Shown here piece by piece: positions 1 to 8,209 of a stretch of DNA of 64,000 nt. This DNA comes from Bacillota bacterium (GTDB lineage Bacteria; Bacillota; Clostridia; Christensenellales; UMGS416): positions 186,001 through 250,000 of the forward strand of contig JAEYRH010000003.1 of NCBI GenBank assembly GCA_023435705.1, read 5' to 3'. The notes under the pieces were generated by a model. It did not search any database and was not told the DNA's origin. It saw only the letters and a list, made by a program, of their open reading frames with translations. Each line of letters opens with the position of its first letter. Position 1 is the first letter of the stretch. The translations under genes were made by a program, and so were the position numbers.

Positions 1-236
1 GCCCCCTCGTGCAATGGGTAGTCCACACTCACGCGGAAGCCATCCAGCAATTCCACGGCAAGGCCTACTTCTTCACAAACCTCCCGCTTGGCTGTCTGCT
101 CCTCGGTTTCACCTGCCTCCACATGGCCCTTTGGAAATCCCCAGTGGCCGGCCCGCGCACTTTTTGCCGCAAGGTACTCGATATTTTCATCCACGAATCG
201 GATTACGACCGCGCCACAGGATTTTTCGTCTGCCAT
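1..236 (-). CDS. Nudix hydrolase, 3' part cut by the window edge
   Basis: The first 78 residues of a Nudix hydrolase; the rest lies beyond the window start. The complete Nudix box occupies residues 37-59 (G37, E43, R51-E52, E55-E56, G58), the Mg2+-binding, pyrophosphate-cleaving signature. The text just before it (WGFPKGHVEAGE) resembles the diadenosine tetraphosphate hydrolase / MutT branch, so substrates such as Ap4A or oxidised nucleotides are likely but not provable. The ATG is preceded by only a weak GGGGG ribosome site. It is divergent from the serpin gene. Family is certain, substrate unknown. Confidence 0.85.
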   Translation of the reverse strand, partial: MADEKSCGAVVIRFVDENIEYLAAKSARAGHWGFPKGHVEAGETEEQTAKREVCEEVGLAVELLDGFRVSVDYPLHEG

Positions 237-393
237 AGGTGCCCCCGAGCAATTGAGATTCAGTACATTTTAGCATTGCGGCCTTTCAACATCAATCAGA
301 GACTCGACTTTTTGCTTAACTGGAAATCTGTGCAGGAACTCCATTCACCGTCAGCCCGTCATACTGTCACACATGAGGAAGGGATTGAGATCG

Positions 394-1638
394 TTGAAAA
401 TATCCAAACTCCTGATTGCGTTGGTTGTGACTATAATGGTAGTTTCTCCGCTTGCCGCGTGTGCATCGGGCACTGGCAATACGGATATCCAGACCATGGC
501 TTTCAGGCCCGCGGACTCGCTTAAGCCGGCAGTATCGGAGGCCCTTTCCGGCTTCTCCCTGGATCTGTTCCGGCGCTTGGCTGCGGCGGACAGTGGTAAA
601 AATGTATTCGCTTCGCCGCTTTCGGTGTGGCTGGCGCTTTCCATGACCTACAACGGCGCATCCGGCACCACAGCCGAGGGCATGGCCAAGGCTCTGCATG
701 CCACAGGCATTTCACTCGATGACCTGAATGGCGACAACGCAGGGTTGATGGGCATCCTCACTGCTGCTGACCCCAAGGTGAAGATCGCCATCGCCAACTC
801 CATCTGGCTGCGTGACAGCTTTGAGCAGCATGTGAACGCCGACTTCCTGGACAGAAACAAGCAGTTCTACGCAGCCGGTGTGAAGGCGCTGGACTTCAGT
901 GACGCCGGTGCCGTTGGCACCATCAATCAATGGGTAGATGACATCACTGATGGCAACATCAAGGAGCTGGTGCAGCCGCCGATCAACCCGGATTCGGTGA
1001 TGTTCCTGATCAATGCTGTGTATTTCAAGGCGCCGTGGAAGCGGGCATTCGACCCCAAGAAGACCATGGACGGTGTGTTCACCACCGCTCAAGGGGCGGA
1101 AGTACCGGTGAAATACCTCCACCGGGAAGATGGCAACCTTGGTTATGCCGATGACGCCATGATCGCAGCCCGTATCCCCTATGCATCCGGGCGGCTGGAG
1201 ATGGTCGCGATCCTGCCACTGCAGCAATCGTTGGCAGACTACATTCAGGCATTGACACCGGAGAAGCTCAATGAAGTGATCGGCAAGTGCGGTGAGAGCT
1301 CCATGTCTTTGCTGTTCCCCAAGTTTAAGTTGGAGTATGAGGCTGACCTCAACGAACAGCTGAAGGCTATGGGCATGGAGCAGGCGTTTGCAGACGGGGC
1401 CGATTTCACCGCTCTGAGCCAAAGCATGGGCAAGCAGTTGGCCATCAGCAAGGTCAAGCACAAGAGCTTTATCGAAGTCAATGAGGAAGGCACCAAGGCC
1501 AGCGCAGCCACTTCGGTGGAGATTGGGATCACTGCGATGCCGATGAGTCTGAGGTTTGACCGGCCGTTCCTTTATCTGATCCGCGACAGCAAGACTGGTG
1601 CAATCCTCTTCATGGGCGCGATGGAGAATCCGGCCTGA
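394..1638 (+). CDS. Serpin-family protease inhibitor, predicted lipoprotein
   Basis: A 414-residue serpin. Residues 1-23 form a lipoprotein signal peptide ending in the lipobox LAAC (C23), so the protein should be anchored outside the membrane. The rest is a full-length serpin fold. Near the C-terminus the hinge EEGTKASAATS is followed by the signature FDRPFLYLI. Counting as in antitrypsin, P15 is the hinge Gly and the P1-P1' bond falls at about Thr-Ala, suggesting an elastase- or subtilisin-like target. Start: the upstream ATG at 373 has no ribosome site and contains the AGGAAGG motif that best serves the TTG at 394 (another TTG at 385 is less well spaced). Monocistronic, with its own terminator. 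Confidence 0.9.
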   Translation: MKISKLLIALVVTIMVVSPLAACASGTGNTDIQTMAFRPADSLKPAVSEALSGFSLDLFRRLAAADSGKNVFASPLSVWLALSMTYNGASGTTAEGMAKALHATGISLDDLNGDNAGLMGILTAADPKVKIAIANSIWLRDSFEQHVNADFLDRNKQFYAAGVKALDFSDAGAVGTINQWVDDITDGNIKELVQPPINPDSVMFLINAVYFKAPWKRAFDPKKTMDGVFTTAQGAEVPVKYLHREDGNLGYADDAMIAARIPYASGRLEMVAILPLQQSLADYIQALTPEKLNEVIGKCGESSMSLLFPKFKLEYEADLNEQLKAMGMEQAFADGADFTALSQSMGKQLAISKVKHKSFIEVNEEGTKASAATSVEIGITAMPMSLRFDRPFLYLIRDSKTGAILFMGAMENPA

Positions 1639-1651
1639 CAGGCTGTTCAGC

Positions 1652-1686
1652 AAGCTCCTTCCCAAACGGGAGGGAGCTTTGCTTTA
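1652..1686 (+). terminator. Terminator after the serpin gene
   Basis: A 12-bp stem (1652-1663 with 1668-1679, one G-U pair) closes a 4-base AAAC loop and is followed by a short T-rich stretch. It lies 13 bases after the serpin stop. Confidence 0.8.
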
Positions 1687-1838
1687 TGCTCCTGCCATTT
1701 ATCGTTCACCATAAAGTATCAAAATACTGCAAACGGAACGCAGAAGAGCGTTAGCCTGCTGATGTGAAAAGAGCTAGAATTCATACCGATGCGATGTTGA
1801 GCTCGCGGGTTGTGCCAACGAACATTGATGGAGGGTTT

Positions 1839-2678
1839 ATGCATCACGACCTGGAAAAAGCCTTTGAAAAGGCAATAGAACTCCTCAAGCAGGACCACCG
1901 CTGCAAAGGCGGTTGGCACTACGGCTCGGTGGGCCGGGGTAACAGCGATGTCTATTCCGATTATGACCCGGTTTTTTTGGTAGCCGATGTTGACTTTGAG
2001 TCCTTCTCTCAGGATGTGCCCAAGATTATGACAGCAGTGAGCGATGAGCTCATCATCCACTGGCCAGAGAATTATAACGATGAGCATTTCCGCAACTACT
2101 GCAACGTGATCCGCATCGGCGAAAACCTGCACCAGTTTGATTTCTTCATTATGAATGCCGACTCACGCGACAGCTGGTTCTGCAACCAGCACCTGCGGGG
2201 CTGCACCCGTGATCACATCATATTCGATCGTGACGGCGAGGTGGGCGCGCTGCTGGACCTGGGCCTGCGCCCGCAGCTATGGCCGATTGATACCTTACGT
2301 GTTATCGACACCTACTGGTTTCACGTGATGATGCTGATCAAGTATTTCAAGCGGAAAGACATGTTCAAGCTGCTGATGAACATGGGCTTTTTGCTTCACG
2401 CCCATGCCGACCTGCTGCTCTCGCAATATGACACACTGGATTGGGGCGGCTGGGAAAGCAAGGTGAAACACTGTGTACCAAAAGATAAGCAAGCTCATTT
2501 ACTGATATACTACACTGCCGCTGACTATGGAGCGATCCAGCAAGCGGTGGAAACCGGCATGGCAGATTTCCTGGCCGACGGCAGGGAGATTTGCGCCGCC
2601 AGGGGTTTGGTCCATCCCGACCGGGTTGCGGAGGTGACGATGGAATACTTCTCGAGAAGAATGCGCTCCGGCGATTGA
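1839..2678 (+). CDS. Nucleotidyltransferase of the aminoglycoside 6-adenylyltransferase (AadE-like) type
   Basis: A 279-residue cytosolic protein. Near the N-terminus the nucleotidyltransferase motif GS-VGRGN-SDVYSDYD is visible (G29-S30, metal-binding D41 and D43), followed by a long alpha-helical C-terminal part, as in streptomycin adenylyltransferases (PF04439 type). The family transfers AMP from ATP to a hydroxyl group of an aminoglycoside. Many chromosomal homologs have no proven drug substrate, so resistance should not be assumed. The ATG used has GGAGGG 5 bases upstream; the longer frame from 1764 has no ribosome site. It stands alone between the serpin and the T-box. Confidence 0.65.
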   Translation: MHHDLEKAFEKAIELLKQDHRCKGGWHYGSVGRGNSDVYSDYDPVFLVADVDFESFSQDVPKIMTAVSDELIIHWPENYNDEHFRNYCNVIRIGENLHQFDFFIMNADSRDSWFCNQHLRGCTRDHIIFDRDGEVGALLDLGLRPQLWPIDTLRVIDTYWFHVMMLIKYFKRKDMFKLLMNMGFLLHAHADLLLSQYDTLDWGGWESKVKHCVPKDKQAHLLIYYTAADYGAIQQAVETGMADFLADGREICAARGLVHPDRVAEVTMEYFSRRMRSGD

Positions 2679-2723
2679 GAGCAAACAGGGCAATAATCAG
2701 GAAGATACTCAACGGATCCTTAA

Positions 2724-2752
2724 TTGACAAGCATTCAGGCCAAGCATATAAT
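2724..2752 (+). promoter_or_regulatory. Consensus sigma-A promoter for the T-box transcript
   Basis: A perfect -35 TTGACA (2724-2729), a 17-bp spacer and a perfect -10 TATAAT (2747-2752). Transcription should begin near 2759, just ahead of the T-box leader. A full-consensus promoter implies that control is by attenuation rather than at initiation. Confidence 0.9.
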
Positions 2753-2758
2753 GTTTTT

Positions 2759-3036
2759 CAATATTGCTAAAATGCAATGATGGGGAACAACAAGCTTCCA
2801 ATCCCTTTCAGAGAGCTGCCGGTTGGTGCGAGGCGGCAGGGCAGGCAGCGTGGCGCTCACCCCGGAGCATCCAACCGAAAGCATTTCGCATGCCGGTAGG
2901 CTTGGGCGGATCCCGACCGTAAGCGCGGGCAGGATATCTGGAGCATCCGGTATCCATGAGAGATGGGGGAGTGATCCCTCAAGCAGAGTGGTACCGCGAA
3001 CCTTTCGCCTCTGACGGGCGAGAGGTTCTTTTTTTA
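2759..3036 (+). promoter_or_regulatory. T-box riboswitch leader, apparent leucine (CUC) specifier
   Basis: Tandem T-box elements are visible. The distal stem I has the AGAGAG motif and a CTGCC/GGCAG hairpin (2816-2820 with 2835-2839) enclosing GGTTGGTGCGAG. The specifier region reads CTC-A-CCCCGGAGC with CTC at 2856-2858. The antiterminator T-box AGAGTGGTACCGCGAA is at 2985-3000. An intrinsic terminator (12-bp stem 2998-3009 with 3017-3028, then seven Ts) follows. The TGGT bulge would pair with an ACCA tRNA end. In this RNA class, uncharged tRNA stabilises the antiterminator and turns the gene on. The leucine assignment rests on placing the specifier by analogy with other T-boxes. Confidence 0.88.
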
Positions 3037-3065
3037 TCCCCAAAATCAACTATGAGGTGGTCGCA

Positions 3066-4730
3066 ATGGAGCAAATGCTGGATATTACGATGGGCAGGCT
3101 TCTGGAGCAACGGGTGCGTGAGTTCCCCGATCTGGACGCGGTGGTCTATCCCCATCAGGGCATCCGGTGGAGCTGGACGCAGTTCAACAGCATTGTGGAC
3201 CGGGCCGCCCGGGGCTTTCTGGCCATGGGTGTGAAGAAGGGCGACCATGTGGCGATCTGGGCTACCAACCACCCGGAGTGGTTGATTTGCCAGTTTGCCA
3301 CGGCCAAGATCGGCGCGGTCCTTGTGACCGTCAACACCAACTACAAGATCTTTGAGGCTGAATACCTGCTGAAGCAGTCTGACAGCACCACACTGGTGCT
3401 CATTGAAGGGTTCAAGGACTCTCATTATGTGGAGATTATCCAGCAGCTTTGCCCGGAGCTGCAGACCACCGAGCCCGGCAAGCTTGTCTCGGAGAAGTTC
3501 CCCTTCCTCAAAAATGTGATCCTGATCGGCAAAGACCGTCAGCCGGGTATGTATCTGTTTGACGACCTGTATGAGATGGCTGGGGGAGTGGAGGCCGACA
3601 AACTAGAGGAGATCCAGCTGGGTCTGGACCCCCACGACGTGATCAACATGCAATACACCTCTGGCACCACCGGCTTCCCCAAGGGCGTGATGCTGACCCA
3701 TTACAATGTGATCAACGACGGCAAGATGATCGGCGACTGCATGGAGTTCACGGAGCGCGACCGCCTGTGCATTCCGGTGCCGCTGTTTCATTGCTTTGGC
3801 TGTGTGCTGGGTGTGATGGCGTCGGTCACCCATGGCACCACGATGGTGATGGTGCACTACTTCCAGCCAGTGCCGGTGATGGAGGCGATTCAAGCCGAGC
3901 GCTGCACTGCCGTGCACGGTGTGCCCACGATGTTCATCGCGATGCTGGGTCACAGCGACTTCAAGAAATTTGACTTCTCCTCGCTGCGCACCGGCATCAT
4001 GGCTGGCTCACCCTGCCCCACATCGGTGATGCGGCAGGTCGTGGATGAAATGAATATGACCGAGATCACGATCGCCTACGGTCAGACCGAATCCTCCCCG
4101 GTGGTCACGCAGACCCGCACCCACGATCCGCTGGAAAAGCGCGTGGCCACGGTGGGCAAAAAGCTGCCCAACATGGAGGTCAAGATCATCAACCCCGAAA
4201 CCGGCGAGGATGCGCCAATAAACACCCAGGGCGAGATCGTGGCCCGGGGCTTCATGGTCATGAAGGGCTACTATAAAATGCCGGAGGCCACCCGCCAGGC
4301 CATCGATGAAAATGGCTGGCTGCACACCGGCGACCTTGGCACGATGGATGAGGAAGGCTATTTCAAGATCACCGGAAGGCTCAAGGACATGATCATCCGC
4401 GGCGGGGAAAACATCTATCCCCGCGAGATCGAGGAGTTCCTCTACACCCACCCGGCGGTCAAGGATGTGCAGGTGGTCGGCGTGCCGGACAAGACCTATG
4501 GCGAAGAAGTGATGGCGTTTGTGATCAAAAAGCCTGGTCTGGATGTGACCGCCGAAGAGCTGGTCATCTATACCAGAGAGAGGCTGTCCCGCCACAAGGC
4601 GCCCCGCTATGTGCAGTTCATTGACGAATACCCGATGACGGCCAGCGGCAAGATCCAGAAGTACAAGCTCAGGGAAATTGGGATCGCCGCGATGAAGCTG
4701 GAGGAAGCGGCAGCGATTGAGACAGCTTGA
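3066..4730 (+). CDS. AMP-forming acyl-CoA ligase under T-box control
   Basis: A 554-residue member of the ANL adenylating superfamily (fatty-acyl-CoA ligase branch). It activates a carboxylic acid to an acyl-adenylate and then an acyl-CoA. The phosphate-binding motif YTSGTTGFPKG is at about residues 197-207, the A5 motif YGQTE near 338, the hinge GRLKDMIIRGGENI near 437, and the C-terminal catalytic lysine context is ASGKIQK. The start ATG has GAGGTGG 5 bases upstream; a GTG at 3057 overlaps that site and is less likely. The only upstream control is the leucine-type T-box, which is unusual for this family and points to a role tied to leucine supply. The substrate (medium-chain, short branched or aromatic acid) cannot be read from sequence. 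Confidence 0.88.
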   Translation: MEQMLDITMGRLLEQRVREFPDLDAVVYPHQGIRWSWTQFNSIVDRAARGFLAMGVKKGDHVAIWATNHPEWLICQFATAKIGAVLVTVNTNYKIFEAEYLLKQSDSTTLVLIEGFKDSHYVEIIQQLCPELQTTEPGKLVSEKFPFLKNVILIGKDRQPGMYLFDDLYEMAGGVEADKLEEIQLGLDPHDVINMQYTSGTTGFPKGVMLTHYNVINDGKMIGDCMEFTERDRLCIPVPLFHCFGCVLGVMASVTHGTTMVMVHYFQPVPVMEAIQAERCTAVHGVPTMFIAMLGHSDFKKFDFSSLRTGIMAGSPCPTSVMRQVVDEMNMTEITIAYGQTESSPVVTQTRTHDPLEKRVATVGKKLPNMEVKIINPETGEDAPINTQGEIVARGFMVMKGYYKMPEATRQAIDENGWLHTGDLGTMDEEGYFKITGRLKDMIIRGGENIYPREIEEFLYTHPAVKDVQVVGVPDKTYGEEVMAFVIKKPGLDVTAEELVIYTRERLSRHKAPRYVQFIDEYPMTASGKIQKYKLREIGIAAMKLEEAAAIETA

Positions 4731-4757
4731 AAGATAATCGAGAACACAGCAGGTTGG

Positions 4758-4787
4758 CCGGGTGGGGGAGCTCACCCGGTTTTTTTC
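4758..4787 (+). terminator. Terminator after the acyl-CoA ligase
   Basis: Stem CCGGGTG/CACCCGG (4758-4764 with 4773-4779) followed by eight Ts. Confidence 0.88.
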
Positions 4788-4841
4788 TTGCGTGGGCAGA
4801 TCCAGCGGCTTACAATGTGTCTGAACTTGGAGGTTTGAGGC

Positions 4842-5342
4842 ATGAAGGACCTTTATCTGATCGGAGGCACAATGGGAGTGGGCAAAACGACCACATGCCA
4901 GATCATCAAGAACAAATTGGATCGAAGTGTCTTTCTGGATGGCGATTGGTGCTGGGATATGCACCCGTTTCTGGTGACTGAGGAAACAAAGGAAATGGTC
5001 GTGGGGAATATCTGCTTTTTGCTGAACAGCTTTCTCAAGTGCTCCCTGTACGACCACATCGTGTTCTGCTGGGTGATGCACCAACAAGCGATCATAGACG
5101 ACATTGTTTCCCGCCTTGACACCACGGGCTGCAGTGTTCATGCATTGTCATTGGTCTGTAATGAGAAAGCGTTGGAAACCCGGTTGAGGAGGGACGTTGA
5201 GGCAGGCATTCGGTCGGAGGATGTGATTCAAAACAGCATTGCGCGGCTGCCGTTGTACGAAAAACTTGACACTCATAAAGTGGATGTGTCGGAGATCTCG
5301 GCTGAACATGCGGCTGATTACATCATCCATCATTGTGAATGA
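4842..5342 (+). CDS. Small P-loop nucleotide kinase-like ATPase
   Basis: A 166-residue protein with an N-terminal Walker A motif GTMGVGKT (residues 9-16), followed by FLDGDWCW, where the Asp is placed like the substrate or Walker B acid of adenylate-, shikimate- or chloramphenicol-kinase-like folds. A lid-like basic stretch (ETRLRRDVEAG) lies in the C-terminal half. The size and layout fit a small-molecule phosphotransferase of the AAA_33/nucleotide kinase group; the substrate is unknown. The start has GGAGG about 10 bases upstream. It is convergent with the REC-HDOD gene, separated by 6 bases. Confidence 0.65.
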   Translation: MKDLYLIGGTMGVGKTTTCQIIKNKLDRSVFLDGDWCWDMHPFLVTEETKEMVVGNICFLLNSFLKCSLYDHIVFCWVMHQQAIIDDIVSRLDTTGCSVHALSLVCNEKALETRLRRDVEAGIRSEDVIQNSIARLPLYEKLDTHKVDVSEISAEHAADYIIHHCE

Positions 5343-5348
5343 TCCGCT

Positions 5349-6515
5349 CTATTTGATTCCCGCCAGTTTCTCCTCCAGCAATCTCTCATCCACTCCCAGC
5401 GCTCTCAGCGCCTCCGGCTCATACCGGCAGAAACCGGTGCTGCCCATGATCTTGCTGGCGTAATGCTGCGCTACATGCACGATGCTCACCAAGTCCTTGT
5501 TGATGATCCTTTCATCATTCGGCGAGCCGTGGTAAAGCGCCGCCTCCACCATCACGAAGGGCAGGTCCCACCACTGCAGCAAATAGCCGCCCACCTGTGC
5601 GTGGGTGATGCCATAACGGCTCATTTCCAGCGCCAGCAGGTCGGCCTGGGGATCGGCCAGCGTTTCACTTAGGAAGGGTATGTAGTCCGGATACTGTTTG
5701 ATCATAAACACAATACCAAGGTTGTGCAGCAGCCCGGCGGTGCATTCGGTGTGGTTCTGCCTGCGGAAAAGGATCGTTTCAGACAATATGCGCTGGATCT
5801 TGTTTGTGAGGGAAGCCTGGGCCCACATGTCCTGCGCGATTCTGCTCCCGGCTCCCCGGAGTGTGAAGCTGTCCATCACGGAGGTGGACAGTACGAGGTT
5901 TTTTAGGTTTTGCGTGCCCAAAAACGTGGCAGCCTTATGGATTGAGGCAGTTTTTACCCCGTAATAGGCGGAGTTGGCCATTTGCAGCATTTTTGCGGAG
6001 ATGGCCGGATCCCGTTCGATGCTTGCGGAGATTGCCGCGATGTCCGCATCGCTTTCGATGGCGCTCAGAATTTCCTGGTAAAATGGTTTCAGCGTGGGGA
6101 GCCTGCCGGTGTTGTTGATCACGGTGAGCAGGTCTTTGGAGGAAAGCAATTCTTCCGTATCCAGCACCTGCTTGATGATCCTTTTCAGCTCGGCGTCGCC
6201 CCAGGGCTTGAAGATGTGGGCCTTGGCGATGTTGTCCAACAGGCTGTTCAGCACCAGCTTTTCATCGGCCTGGCTGCCCAACAGGATGCGGATGGTGGAG
6301 GGGCGGTTTTTCTTGATTCGCTTGAGCAGCTCGATGCCGCTCATGTCCGGCATTCTCAGGTCGCACACCGCAATGTCGATATTGAGGCCCTCCAGCACAA
6401 CCAGTGCTTCCACGGCGCTCCGGGTGCAAATCACGATGTAATCAGAGCCCTCAAAGGCTGTGGAGAAAGCTTGGAGCACCTGCTCGTCATCATCGACAAA
6501 AAGGATGTTCTTCAC
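5349..6515 (-). CDS. Response regulator with a C-terminal HDOD domain
   Basis: A 388-residue cytosolic signalling protein. Residues 1-120 are a CheY-like receiver with the acidic pocket D8-D10, phosphoacceptor D52 (VCDLRMP), S81 and K103 (FKPW). Residues about 150-350 are an HDOD domain, a degenerate HD fold (NSAYYG, LLHNLG) that usually acts as an output or interaction module in signalling and c-di-GMP-linked responses. Start: a TTG at 6557 has no ribosome site, whereas the GTG used has GGAGGA 7 bases upstream and begins directly at the receiver strand (MKNILFVDDD). No cognate histidine kinase is nearby, so it is an orphan regulator. Confidence 0.88.
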   Translation of the reverse strand: MKNILFVDDDEQVLQAFSTAFEGSDYIVICTRSAVEALVVLEGLNIDIAVCDLRMPDMSGIELLKRIKKNRPSTIRILLGSQADEKLVLNSLLDNIAKAHIFKPWGDAELKRIIKQVLDTEELLSSKDLLTVINNTGRLPTLKPFYQEILSAIESDADIAAISASIERDPAISAKMLQMANSAYYGVKTASIHKAATFLGTQNLKNLVLSTSVMDSFTLRGAGSRIAQDMWAQASLTNKIQRILSETILFRRQNHTECTAGLLHNLGIVFMIKQYPDYIPFLSETLADPQADLLALEMSRYGITHAQVGGYLLQWWDLPFVMVEAALYHGSPNDERIINKDLVSIVHVAQHYASKIMGSTGFCRYEPEALRALGVDERLLEEKLAGIK

Positions 6516-6694
6516 ACCGGTTTCCTCCGCAGGTGGTTGATGGGTCTTTTCAGACAACTACCATGTGCCCGGATCGGCGAAGATTCAAACGGTCAGATGT
6601 TTGGTGAGCTGATGGTTTTCGAGGTATGGAACCATTGCCAATCTGAAATGAATAGAAAAGTAGCGACTGCAAGCAAGAAAAAGCGAAATTGGTC

Positions 6695-6729
6695 TTGCAA
6701 ATATATACCGGCAGATGTATAATTATGCA
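6695..6729 (+). promoter_or_regulatory. argG promoter with an ARG-box-like operator
   Basis: A -35 TTGCAA (6695-6700), 17-bp spacer and perfect -10 TATAAT (6718-6723). The -10 is embedded in TGTATAATTATGCA (6716-6729), which matches the ArgR half-site palindrome TGAATWWWWATTCA at 12 of 14 positions. Arginine repressor binding there would block RNA polymerase directly. Operator call is by consensus only. Confidence 0.65.
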
Positions 6730-6754
6730 AACCACAATGCAGGGAGGATTCATC

Positions 6755-7960
6755 ATGCCCAAGCAGAAAATCGTGCTCGCCTACTCCGGCGGCCTGGATA
6801 CGTCCATCATCATTCCGTGGCTCAAGGAAAATTATGATTGCGAGGTCATCGCCATGGCCGCCGATGTGGGCCAGGGCGAAGAGCTTTCGCCACTCAATGA
6901 AAAGGCCATCAAGACCGGTGCCAGCAAGATCTACATCGAAGATCTGAAGGAGGAGTTCATCACCGACTTCATCTGGCCCACACTGAAGGCTGGTGCGGTC
7001 TATGAGGGCAAATACCTGCTGGGTACTTCCTTTGCCCGGCCCATCATCGCCAAGCGTATGGTGGAGATTGCCTTGGCCGAAGGCGCCGCGGCCATCGCCC
7101 ACGGCTGCACCGGCAAGGGCAACGACCAGGTTCGCTTTGAGCTCACGGTGAAGGCGCTGGCTCCGCAACTCAAGATCATCGCCCCCTGGCGCCTCTGGGA
7201 TTTGAAGAGCCGCGAGGAGGAAATTGATTATGCACACGCCCGCGGCATCGACGTGCCGGTGACCAAGGAGCGGCCCTATAGCATGGACCGCAACCTGTGG
7301 CACCTCTCCCACGAGGGTGCCGACCTGGAAGACCCGTGGAACGAACCCAAGAAATCACTCTATATGATCTGCAACGCCCCGGAAAACGCGCCGGACCAGG
7401 CGGAATATGTGGAAATCGAGTTCGTGCAGGGCATTCCAACCAAGGTGGACGGCAAGGCGCTGAAACCCATCGAAATGATTGACACACTGAACGCTATCGG
7501 CGCCAAGCACGGCGTGGGCATTATAGACCTGGTGGAGAACCGGTTGGTGGGCATGAAGTCCCGCGGCGTTTATGAGACTCCCGGCGGCACGATCCTCTAC
7601 GCCGCCCATAAAGAGCTGGAGACGATCACGCTGGACCGTGATACTGCCCACTATAAAGAGCTTGTGGCTGCGCGGTTTGCAGAGCTTGTTTACTTCGGCC
7701 AGTGGTACACGCCCCTTCGGGAGTCGCTCACGGCTTTTGTGGACAAAACGCAGGAGTCTGTCACCGGCACCGTGCGCTTGAAGCTTTATAAGGGCAGCTG
7801 CACACCGGCCGGCGTGAAATCCCCCTATTCACTCTACAACGAGGAGTTCGCGACGTTCGGCGAGGATGCCGTGTATAACCAGAAGGACTCCGAGGGCTTC
7901 ATCAACCTGTTTGGCTTGCCCATCACAGTGCGGGCGCTGATGAAGAAGAGTATTGAGTAA
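6755..7960 (+). CDS. argG: Argininosuccinate synthase
   Basis: A 401-residue enzyme joining citrulline and aspartate with ATP to give argininosuccinate, the penultimate step of arginine synthesis. The N-terminal N-type ATP pyrophosphatase P-loop AYSGGLDTS is intact, and GCTGKGNDQVRFE (citrulline and aspartate site) is present. Length matches the family. The ATG has AGGGAGG upstream; an in-frame ATG at 6689 would lie upstream of the promoter and is rejected. argH follows in the same direction after a 249-base gap that holds a palindromic repeat, so the two may be co-transcribed. Confidence 0.97.
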   Translation: MPKQKIVLAYSGGLDTSIIIPWLKENYDCEVIAMAADVGQGEELSPLNEKAIKTGASKIYIEDLKEEFITDFIWPTLKAGAVYEGKYLLGTSFARPIIAKRMVEIALAEGAAAIAHGCTGKGNDQVRFELTVKALAPQLKIIAPWRLWDLKSREEEIDYAHARGIDVPVTKERPYSMDRNLWHLSHEGADLEDPWNEPKKSLYMICNAPENAPDQAEYVEIEFVQGIPTKVDGKALKPIEMIDTLNAIGAKHGVGIIDLVENRLVGMKSRGVYETPGGTILYAAHKELETITLDRDTAHYKELVAARFAELVYFGQWYTPLRESLTAFVDKTQESVTGTVRLKLYKGSCTPAGVKSPYSLYNEEFATFGEDAVYNQKDSEGFINLFGLPITVRALMKKSIE

Positions 7961-7981
7961 CACTTAACCAAACCCTGAGAA

Positions 7982-8159
7982 CCCTCTCCCCAACCCCTCC
8001 CCCTTCAAGGGGGAGGGGAGTATTACCTCAGGGGCTACCGCCCCCGTTACTGGCGGGCCGGGACAGAGCCCGGCCCCTACTGGGGGGATCGGGGGCGTCA
8101 GCCCCCGTGAAGAATCTCCCCCTCCCACATGCATGGGGGAGGGGGTAGGGGGGAGAGGG
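7982..8159. repeat. Palindromic intergenic element with inverted ends, between argG and argH
   Basis: The ends are near-perfect inverted copies of a CCCTCTCCCC-rich sequence (left 7982-8003, right 8135-8159). Inside are further hairpins: one at 7994-8016, a GGGCCGGG/CCCGGCCC hairpin around 8055-8076, and GGGGGC/GCCCCC at about 8091-8107. The segment 8053-8082 recurs at 62748-62777 with one mismatch in 30. It encodes nothing plausible. It looks like a small non-autonomous (MITE-like) element; no flanking target duplication was confirmed. Confidence 0.65.
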
Positions 8160-8209
8160 CGCTTTTAGGAACTCGAATGGTAGCTCTTGATTTGAAAGGA
8201 CTGACCTCC

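Noticed and set aside
712..1665. A 317-codon minus-strand frame opposite the serpin gene
   Set aside because: It is an antisense shadow of an obvious serpin; no ribosome site and no recognisable motif.
2679..3065. The leader considered as part of an aminoacyl-tRNA synthetase operon
   Set aside because: The only gene after the T-box terminator is a complete acyl-CoA ligase, itself followed by a terminator; no synthetase remnant is visible.
4008..5141. A 377-codon minus-strand frame opposite the acyl-CoA ligase and P-loop genes
   Set aside because: It spans two real genes and the terminator between them; composition is His/Asp/Leu-rich as typical of antisense frames.
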